Under the pieces are notes generated by a model. That model searched no databases. It saw nothing but the letters and a program-made list of their open reading frames with translations, and was not told the DNA's origin. 19,431 nucleotides of DNA from DASWID01 sp049682815. GTDB taxonomy: Bacteria > Desulfobacterota_D > UBA1144 > Nemesobacterales > CSP1-2. The DNA lies in assembly GCA_049682815.1 (NCBI GenBank), contig JBAUII010000066.1, positions 1-19,431 of the forward strand. The letters are read 5' to 3'. Both the position numbers and the translations under genes were made by a program. The stretch's first letter is position 1. Every line of letters starts with the position of its first letter. This document shows positions 14,781 to 19,431 of the stretch, piece by piece.

Positions 14781-14796
14781 TGGCATAGAAATTGCC
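14781..14796 (+). promoter_or_regulatory. Sigma-54 (RpoN) promoter
   Basis: TGGCATAGAAATTGCC has GG and GC exactly 10 bases apart, with one C-to-T change in the -24 block and a C after TTGC instead of A or T. Transcription should start near 14806, leaving a leader of about 26 bases that holds the ribosome-binding site of the WxxGxW lipoprotein gene. Confidence 0.82.
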
Positions 14797-14832
14797 ATTT
14801 AAATAGCCAAAACATCACAAGGAGGTGAGACC

Positions 14833-15240
14833 ATGAGAAGAATTATGTTGACATTCATGTTCCTAATGGCTTCAACATTTATGCTCATCACAGGCTGCAC
14901 AACAAAGACGCGAGTGGTAGAAAAGGCAGTACCAGTACCCGTCGAGAAGACAGAGCCTGTCGTGGTGAAGGAGCAAACAGTGGTAGTGAGGGAAGCGCCC
15001 CCAGTGGTAATAAAGGAAGTGCCACCAGCGCCCCCTGCACCCATAGTTGAGGTCCGCGGCATAGCACCTTCCCCAAACTATATCTGGCTTCCGGGTTACT
15101 GGGATTGGAGCGGAAGTGATTATGTTTGGCGAAGCGGCGAGTGGGCCGAGACTCCCTCCCCCCAAACGGTCTGGATTCCAGGTCACTGGGAACGGACGCC
15201 AGACGGTTATATGTGGATCTCCGGTCACTGGAGACCTTGA
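14833..15240 (+). CDS. WxxGxW-repeat lipoprotein
   Basis: This 135-residue lipoprotein has a signal peptide ending in LITGC, with Cys22 as the lipidated residue. A Val/Pro/Glu-rich linker follows (about 23-75, with repeats such as VPVPVEK and VVVREAPP) and could reach across the periplasm. The C-terminal 60 residues hold four W-x-x-G-x-W motifs: WLPGYW, WRSGEW, WIPGHW and WISGHW, the hallmark of the YXWGXW/WXXGXW repeat family (Pfam PF12779). That family is exported in many Proteobacteria, but its role is not settled. The ATG is preceded by AAGGAGGTGA (14819-14828) and a sigma-54 promoter, so its expression is activator-dependent and the translation signal is strong. It is monocistronic; a palindromic repeat follows. 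Confidence 0.92.
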   Translation: MRRIMLTFMFLMASTFMLITGCTTKTRVVEKAVPVPVEKTEPVVVKEQTVVVREAPPVVIKEVPPAPPAPIVEVRGIAPSPNYIWLPGYWDWSGSDYVWRSGEWAETPSPQTVWIPGHWERTPDGYMWISGHWRP

Positions 15241-15275
15241 CATCAAACCTGGGTAATCACTATCCGTTAAATACT

Positions 15276-15308
15276 AATGTAGAGACGCATTGAATGCGTC
15301 TCTACATT
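15276..15308. repeat. 33-bp near-perfect palindrome
   Basis: AATGTAGAGACGCATT (15276-15291) and its exact reverse complement (15293-15308) flank one base. The core GTAGAGACGC...GCGTCTCTAC resembles dispersed palindromic repeats that I recall from cyanobacteria and other phyla. It lies 36 bases after the WxxGxW gene. No T-run follows, so it may serve as an RNA 3' end or REP-like repeat rather than a classical terminator. Confidence 0.7.
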
Positions 15309-15415
15309 CAATCGAATTAAACCGCGGAAAAGACACCCTAATAAAATTGGTTAGAGCTTCTAGCTTATAGGATTCGTGATGGATTTACTGAAAATCTTAT
15401 TGGAGGCAAACTCAA

Positions 15416-15718
15416 ATGGATACGTTTGATAAGATGCTAAGAGAATACATGGATGCTCATAAATGCGATATGGAGACCATTGAGAAGAGAGCAAGAGTTT
15501 CAGGAAGAGGCTTGAAAAACTTTGTTTACGTGAATTTGGAGTTCGGTAAAATCAATAGGCTCCTGGAAACTGGGTTGATTAGTCCTGAAAATTATTTTGA
15601 AAGATTGCATATAGTGCTTTCCGAAAGCCGACAATTTGATAATGGGACTCGGGAATATCAGGAATTAGACAGAGATATTGGAAGAGTCCGAATTTTTAAT
15701 ACTGGGCTCGTTCATTGA
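15416..15718 (+). CDS. Hypothetical protein, 100 residues
   Basis: This soluble, charged 100-residue protein is not one I recognise. It looks mainly helical: FDKMLREYMDAHKCDMETIEKRARV, GRGLKNFVYVNLEFGKINRLLETG, then ENYFERLHIVLSESRQF and a tail ending VRIFNTGLVH. No transmembrane segment, signal peptide or cofactor motif is present. The coding status is backed by GGAGG (15402-15406) nine bases before the ATG and by codon use typical of the window. It sits alone, between the palindromic repeat and the convergent phosphatase-like gene. A helical regulatory or adaptor protein is possible, but nothing supports a specific role. Confidence 0.68.
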   Translation: MDTFDKMLREYMDAHKCDMETIEKRARVSGRGLKNFVYVNLEFGKINRLLETGLISPENYFERLHIVLSESRQFDNGTREYQELDRDIGRVRIFNTGLVH

Positions 15719-15811
15719 ATTAAAATTCACAAAGCGAAAAGATTCTATTCCATGAATTCAACTTTTGGCGCTAACACCAAAGCTCAGTTTGTGCCACACT
15801 GCACGTTATAA

Positions 15812-15833
15812 GTCAATATGCATGCGTGACCCC
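15812..15833 (-). repeat. Solo GGGGTCA element end
   Basis: On the minus strand this stretch begins GGGGTCACGCATGCATATTG, with the same GGGGTCA start as the ends of the 13548 and 18653 elements. No inverted partner was found in the window, so it is read as one terminus or a decayed copy. Confidence 0.35.
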
Positions 15834-15891
15834 GAACTGATTTCTGGCATCTTAACTTCTTTGATACCGCTATTCTAGTCAAGACCCAAAA

Positions 15892-17115
15892 TTAGATATT
15901 AAATGCTGGTTTGCCAGTCATGCTGTCAGGAGTTTTATAGCCTAGTATTTTCAGCAAGGACGGTGCCACATCCACCATTTTAATATTTGAATTTAAGGGC
16001 TTATATTTTTCGTCGAATATGATGAGAAAACCTCTTGATGAATCATACTCTCTAAGAAATGTGTGGCTACCTTTATGCTTTGAGTCGAATAATCGAGGCC
16101 TCTGTTCTTTATCAAATAATCCTAAAAAAAGATCTGCCATTGGTTGAACAAAGTCATTCGGGAAAAAAATATAACCTCGTTTTGCCATGCAGAATATCTC
16201 GCCATATCGGGAATCTTGTAAAACGAGATCGAATTTCTTTAATTCCCGCCAGGTAAAGGTTTTCATATTATTAATGCCATGAAAAAATTCTGATGCCTTA
16301 TTTCTTGAAATATTATTCTTGAACCAGAATCTTGCCATTGGAAATTGGATAAAGTAAGTAAATTCATCTTCGCAAATATTAAGGTCTCTGATATAACTCA
16401 AAATATCTATGGTTCCAACAACCTTGTCGTAACCATGATCTGATACTAAAATCAATTTAGTACCATTACCAAGACACTTCTCATGCAAGTTATTCATAAA
16501 AAGGTCAATTCCTCTGTAATGACTATCGATTTTAGAGGCCTTATCCATATTCCACATCTGAGCAATATCAACACTGTAAACTTCTACAAACTCAAGGGTG
16601 TAATCCCCTCTTCCAATCTTTGGGAGAATCTTTTGGTTTAAGCGAGTAGAATTTGTGAATAAATAACGGCATTGTTCTTTTCCGACAAGATTAAAAACCG
16701 TTTCAGAATTGCCAATTTTGAGTAGGTTAATATAGTTATTCTTTTGTTTATACGTCTTAGTTCTCATGATCTGGAATAGCCCCCTTCTATCGGGAGGTAT
16801 CGTAGGCAGATCAAAAGAAGCCGATATCAAATATAAAAAACATTGAAGAGATGTCGTTACAAGATCTGGCAAAAGCTGAAAAAATTTTATTAACAAACTA
16901 TTTTTCTTTTTATTATCGGTAAGAACTACATCAAATATCTCATGCTCGTGAGGATGTTTTCCTGTCAGTAATGTGGGTAAGTGATCCGTACATGGGTTAG
17001 TAGAAATTCTCGCAAAGGGATATTTTCTTAGGGAAATCGCCAGAAAAGGGGTTGTTTCCGGGTTTATCCTGTTAAAATCAAATCCGTCTATAAAACACAC
17101 AAGCATTTTATTCAA
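15892..17115 (-). CDS. Alkaline-phosphatase-superfamily protein (phosphodiesterase-like)
   Basis: This 407-residue protein fits the type I phosphodiesterase/nucleotide pyrophosphatase branch. Landmarks are FIDGFD near the start (metal-binding Asp10), TNPCTDHLPTLLTGKHPHEHEIF (39-61) where the nucleophile Thr or Ser usually sits (Thr43 or Cys42), VSDHGYD (225-230, Asp226 and His227), GSH (349-351) and the C-terminal VDVAPSLLKILG...MTGKP. The segment that in active enzymes reads D-x-x-G-H is here D183-I-A-Q-M, so the usual His is a Met; activity may be lost or altered. It is AT-rich. The TTG at 17115 has GGGG upstream, while the ATG at 17106 gives a 404-residue product; the choice is open. There is no signal peptide. 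The substrate is unknown. Confidence 0.78.
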   Translation of the reverse strand: MNKMLVCFIDGFDFNRINPETTPFLAISLRKYPFARISTNPCTDHLPTLLTGKHPHEHEIFDVVLTDNKKKNSLLIKFFQLLPDLVTTSLQCFLYLISASFDLPTIPPDRRGLFQIMRTKTYKQKNNYINLLKIGNSETVFNLVGKEQCRYLFTNSTRLNQKILPKIGRGDYTLEFVEVYSVDIAQMWNMDKASKIDSHYRGIDLFMNNLHEKCLGNGTKLILVSDHGYDKVVGTIDILSYIRDLNICEDEFTYFIQFPMARFWFKNNISRNKASEFFHGINNMKTFTWRELKKFDLVLQDSRYGEIFCMAKRGYIFFPNDFVQPMADLFLGLFDKEQRPRLFDSKHKGSHTFLREYDSSRGFLIIFDEKYKPLNSNIKMVDVAPSLLKILGYKTPDSMTGKPAFNI

Positions 17116-17169
17116 AGCTTAACCCCGATATGTAACTCTCATATATAACACAAATAATTCAAGATTAGA

Positions 17170-17326
17170 GGGGTTACACTATAGAATTCACAAATAGTCA
17201 TAACGCGTGTTCAATCTCCTTTATTAATCTATTTAATTTCTCAACAAATGGTGACAGGCGTAGTAGCTCAGTTATTATTCCAATATTTCGGAAAAAAATT
17301 AAAGAATTTAAAGGGGACGTAACCCC
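17170..17326. repeat. 157-bp segment bounded by GGGGTTAC/GTAACCCC
   Basis: GGGGTTAC (17170-17177) and GTAACCCC (17319-17326) are exact 8-bp inverted ends. Their lengths and G-rich starts resemble the GGGGTCA-ended elements, but 8 bp is short enough to occur by chance. The segment encloses most of the coding-like remnant at 17198-17334. Confidence 0.35.
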
Positions 17327-17334
17327 ATTCTGCT
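17198..17334 (-). pseudogene. Coding-like remnant, C-terminal tail
   Basis: An open frame ending in TGA (17200-17198) reads FRNIGIITELLRLSPFVEKL followed by NRLIKEIEHAL, an amphipathic helix with plausible protein composition. The frame is open back to a TAG near 17334 but has no ATG, GTG or TTG start, so it looks like the remains of a gene. I do not recognise the family, and a chance open frame cannot be excluded. Confidence 0.25.
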
Positions 17335-17434
17335 ACTAATATATCCTTCCTATTTCTTGTTGTAACGCTTATGATCATATACCACAGTTTTAGTTTTTTT
17401 AACTTGGCCACTATTCAAATTCGAAAACCGTTAC

Positions 17435-17572
17435 TGCCCGCAGGGCAACCTGTTTTCATCCCCGTGGTAAAACCACTGGGTATTCAACAGGTGTGTTAAT
17501 AAAGGGTTCGGCTCCTTTAATTTATGAATCTTCTAATAAAATAGGAGGCCGAGACAGCGAAACCTATTCGCT
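17435..17572. other. Cluster of hairpins downstream of bioB
   Basis: Between the phosphatase-like gene and bioB, four potential stems follow one another: TGCCC-GCA-GGGCA (17435-17447), an outer CCTGTT/AACAGG (17449-17454 with 17486-17491) enclosing CCC-GTGGT/ACCAC-GGG with a bulged T (17461-17480), TCGGCTCCT/AGGAGGCCGA with one bulged G (17508-17516 with 17543-17552) and AGCGAA/TTCGCT (17556-17572). No known riboswitch or tRNA fits. It may be a structured RNA, the bioB transcript end or a decayed mobile element. Apart from the 17170-17326 segment, the rest of the gap from 17116 to 17594 holds nothing I can support. Confidence 0.4.
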
Positions 17573-17594
17573 CCCGATCTTTCCCAGCTATTTT

Positions 17595-18584
17595 TCAGTT
17601 AAGTTTCACTGGAGGCATATTTAAATCCCTAAGCATCTGCAAGTCTTCTTCCGTTGAACGTCCTTGTGTTGTGAGATAATTCCCTGTTATCAGGCCGTTG
17701 GCACCGGCAAGCAAAGCCAAAGGCTGAAGTTCTCTAAGCACAACCTCTCTTCCTCCCGCACATATTAGAATACTTTGTGGAAGGATAAGCCTAAATAGGG
17801 CTATACTTTTTATCGCTTCGATCGGTGTGAGTAAAGACCAGGTAGCTAAAGCAGTTCCAGGACGTGGATTAAGAAAGTTTATAGGCACTAAAGCAGGATC
17901 GAGATCTCGAAGTTCAAAGGCAAGCTCAACTCTTTGCTCGAGTGATTCTCCCATGCCCAGGATCCCCCCGCAACATAGCTCCATTCCTTCTTCCTTGACC
18001 AAAGTTGCAGTCTTAACACGTTCTTCATAGCTATGAGTAGTACAAATATGATGAAAGAAGCTTCGCGATGTTTCAAGGTTATGATTATAGCGGTTTACTC
18101 CTACTTTCGAAAGAAGTTTTGCTTGTTCTTCTGTTAATATCCCAAGGGAACATCCAATACTAAGATTGGTATAGCGGTGGATTAACTCGACAGCATCGAT
18201 AACGTTTCTAAAGGTTTTTTTGTCCGGTCCCTTACCACTTGTTACAATACAAAACTCAGTGGCTCCAGATTTTTCTGCCTCTTTTGCTGACTTGAGTATA
18301 AGAGAGGGATCGATAATTGAGGAAACACGCACTGGTGCCTCGCTGTGAATGGATTGGGCACAAAAAGCACAGTCCTCAGGACAATTCCCGGTTTTTGCAC
18401 TCATAATGCCACACAAATGGATACCCTTGCCCTGATATTCCCCCATAACCTTATAAGAAAGACTGACCAGGCCAAGTAAGTGCTCCTCGCCAAGCAGAGC
18501 TACTCTGTAAGCCTCATCAAATGTTATAGGCTCTTTCTTGTCCAGTAATTTCTTTCTTACGAACCGAATTATTTCTCCGCTCAT
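17595..18584 (-). CDS. bioB: Biotin synthase
   Basis: BioB is the radical-SAM enzyme that inserts sulphur into dethiobiotin, the last step of biotin synthesis. In the 329-residue product the [4Fe-4S] motif is C68-x3-C72-x2-C75 in TGNCPEDCAFCAQS. Further family hallmarks are FCIVTSGKGP, YNHNLETSRSFF, CCGGILGMGES, PINFLNPRPGT and GGREVVLRELQPLALLAGAN, which carry the Cys and Arg that hold the sacrificial [2Fe-2S] cluster. A longer frame begins 11 codons earlier (18617), but a good Shine-Dalgarno GGAGG (18593-18589) lies just before the ATG at 18584, so that start is chosen. No other bio gene is in the window, so the gene seems to be isolated from the rest of the pathway. Confidence 0.96.
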   Translation of the reverse strand: MSGEIIRFVRKKLLDKKEPITFDEAYRVALLGEEHLLGLVSLSYKVMGEYQGKGIHLCGIMSAKTGNCPEDCAFCAQSIHSEAPVRVSSIIDPSLILKSAKEAEKSGATEFCIVTSGKGPDKKTFRNVIDAVELIHRYTNLSIGCSLGILTEEQAKLLSKVGVNRYNHNLETSRSFFHHICTTHSYEERVKTATLVKEEGMELCCGGILGMGESLEQRVELAFELRDLDPALVPINFLNPRPGTALATWSLLTPIEAIKSIALFRLILPQSILICAGGREVVLRELQPLALLAGANGLITGNYLTTQGRSTEEDLQMLRDLNMPPVKLN

Positions 18585-18652
18585 GTTTCCTCCACCTACA
18601 GTAACACTCCCACTCATATTTTTTTACGCATATATGTTAACTTAGAGGGATC

Positions 18653-18863
18653 AGGGGTCAAATCTTTTGTTGACTAATTTTAAGACATAATAATATTCTC
18701 TCTTAATCAGCAAATTGGGTATTAAATGACTTGAGAGATTTCAAGTGTATTTGATCAAAAAATTTATACGAAATATATAATTCATATACAATATCAGAAG
18801 AATAATCCCCCTTTTTAAAACATTTATCAGTGGCTACTACAAACAACAAAAGATTTGACCCCT
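18653..18863. mobile_element. 211-bp inverted-repeat element, non-autonomous
   Basis: A perfect 20-bp inverted repeat bounds this AT-rich segment: the left end (18653-18672) begins AGGGGTCAAATCTTTTG and the right end (18844-18863) is its exact reverse complement. The octamer GTAACACT occurs just outside both ends (18601-18608 and 18868-18875), but the left copy is 45 bases away, so it is not a clear target duplication. No transposase is present. GGGGTCA is shared with the end of the 13548 element, which suggests a related family. Confidence 0.7.
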
Positions 18864-18897
18864 AACTGTAACACTGTAATGTAAAAAGTGATGTCAA

Positions 18898-19431
18898 TCA
18901 TTCAACGATTTCAACCTTGTTACTACGCCAACGAGCTGTCACTTGTTGAGGGAATACTAAAAACCTTATGTAAAGATGTTCACAAGCATTAAACCTTGTG
19001 TCCTCTTGCGCAAAAATACACGAAGCCTCGGCCGCGATGGATTTCAAAACTCCATCTATATCTGAAGGTAAATCGGTCTGCAAAATAAAGTAGAAATCTA
19101 CAAGAATGTGATGCCTTGGCAGACGTAAGATAGTTGGAACTGGAAGCCCAAATTTTTGGGATAAATTATGCCCGATCCGTTGCAACTTCGGCGAACCTTC
19201 AATTTGATCTCGTTTCCTACCTAGTAATCTAACTAGCTTTAGCACATCCACTATGTTTCTTCTGAGTAGATCTTGTGGGATAGTCCGTGGGATGTGACCG
19301 GTTTTATGTATCACCTTATTACGCCAGTTCATTGCTGTTTTAACATTGTGAATATTGATATTCGTCATCTCGGAAGGGTCTAGAACTAGATCGAGCAAAA
19401 CTGAAACTCTTGGTAAGATACCAAACTGGGG
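18898..19431 (-). CDS. Partial protein with HEPN-like RxxxxH motif
   Basis: The frame is open to the right edge of the window, so the N-terminus is missing; 177 residues are visible. The first part is helical and carries RNKVIH (codons at 19306-19323), an R-x4-H signature typical of HEPN ribonuclease or adaptor domains, followed by a helix (DLLRRNIVDVLKLVRLLGRKR). The second part (FGLPVPTILRLPRHHILVDF onward to IRFLVFPQQVTARWR) looks like a separate alpha/beta region that I cannot name. HEPN domains occur in toxins and defence systems, but also in housekeeping roles, so the assignment is an inference from one motif and helix content. A TTG at 19398 is a possible start, but the conserved reading continues upstream. 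No neighbour supports a toxin-antitoxin pair within the window. Confidence 0.62.
   Translation of the reverse strand, partial: PQFGILPRVSVLLDLVLDPSEMTNINIHNVKTAMNWRNKVIHKTGHIPRTIPQDLLRRNIVDVLKLVRLLGRKRDQIEGSPKLQRIGHNLSQKFGLPVPTILRLPRHHILVDFYFILQTDLPSDIDGVLKSIAAEASCIFAQEDTRFNACEHLYIRFLVFPQQVTARWRSNKVEIVE

Noticed and set aside
15276..15308. Intrinsic terminator for the WxxGxW gene
   Set aside because: The stem is strong but no T-run follows on either strand, so the classical form is not met.
17255..17290. GCGTAGTAGCTCAG resembling a tRNA D-arm
   Set aside because: No matching T-arm, anticodon stem or acceptor stem can be built around it.
17435..17491. Integron attC or c-di-GMP riboswitch
   Set aside because: The GTTRRRY core of attC is lacking and the riboswitch's paired elements do not fit the spacing; only unassigned stems remain.
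18620..18650. BirA or BioR operator upstream of bioB
   Set aside because: GTTAAC is present once, but neither the second half-site of BirA nor the BioR sequence is seen.

Overview
The window reads as chromosomal DNA from an uncultured Gram-negative bacterium of moderate to low G+C. Lipobox proteins, a Tat-exported enzyme, a Sec-exported protein and two convincing sigma-54 promoters support a diderm cell. Ends beginning GGGGTCA and short genes spaced by long intergenic stretches are reminiscent of Desulfobacterota or Dadabacteria-like genomes. That placement is only an impression, because no rRNA, tRNA or phylogenetic marker is present.

Layout. Bases 1-3000 (minus strand) hold a small membrane protein with an apparently leaderless promoter, a stand-alone RAM (Lrp/AsnC effector) domain and a membrane-anchored penicillin-acylase-family Ntn hydrolase. 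Bases 3038-3649 (plus) hold a compact bolA-monothiol glutaredoxin operon, also with a leaderless-type promoter. Bases 3820-7335 (minus) hold an exported protein with heptad Ser/Pro repeats, a bacterial lipase-maturation-factor homologue of higher G+C, a small unknown protein and cytidine deaminase. Bases 7500-8183 (plus) hold a sigma-54-driven two-CBS-domain protein. Bases 8427-9986 (minus) hold a PGM1-type ATP-grasp peptide ligase, with a Fur-box-like triple hexamer upstream. Bases 10479-12425 (minus) form a two-gene operon: a multi-pass membrane protein and a FecR-like lipoprotein ending in three Cys-rich repeats. Bases 12792-15718 (plus) hold a Tat-exported beta-carbonic anhydrase, a small membrane protein, a sigma-54-driven WxxGxW lipoprotein and an unknown 100-residue protein. 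Bases 15892-19431 (minus) hold an alkaline-phosphatase-superfamily protein with an altered metal site, biotin synthase and a 5'-truncated gene with a HEPN-like RxxxxH motif.

How the parts relate. Most genes look like independent housekeeping or envelope functions rather than one pathway. The likely functional units are bolA-grx (Fe-S handling), the membrane protein plus Cys-repeat lipoprotein (envelope), and perhaps a sigma-54 regulon joining the CBS protein and the WxxGxW lipoprotein. Intergenic DNA carries several inverted-repeat elements: 13548-13798, 18653-18863, a weaker one at 17170-17326, a lone end at 15812-15833 and a 33-bp palindrome at 15276-15308. No transposase, CRISPR array, phage gene or RNA gene was found. 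The best candidates for something undescribed are the Cys-repeat lipoprotein operon, the orphan ATP-grasp ligase with its possible Fur site, and the GGGGTCA-ended small mobile elements.
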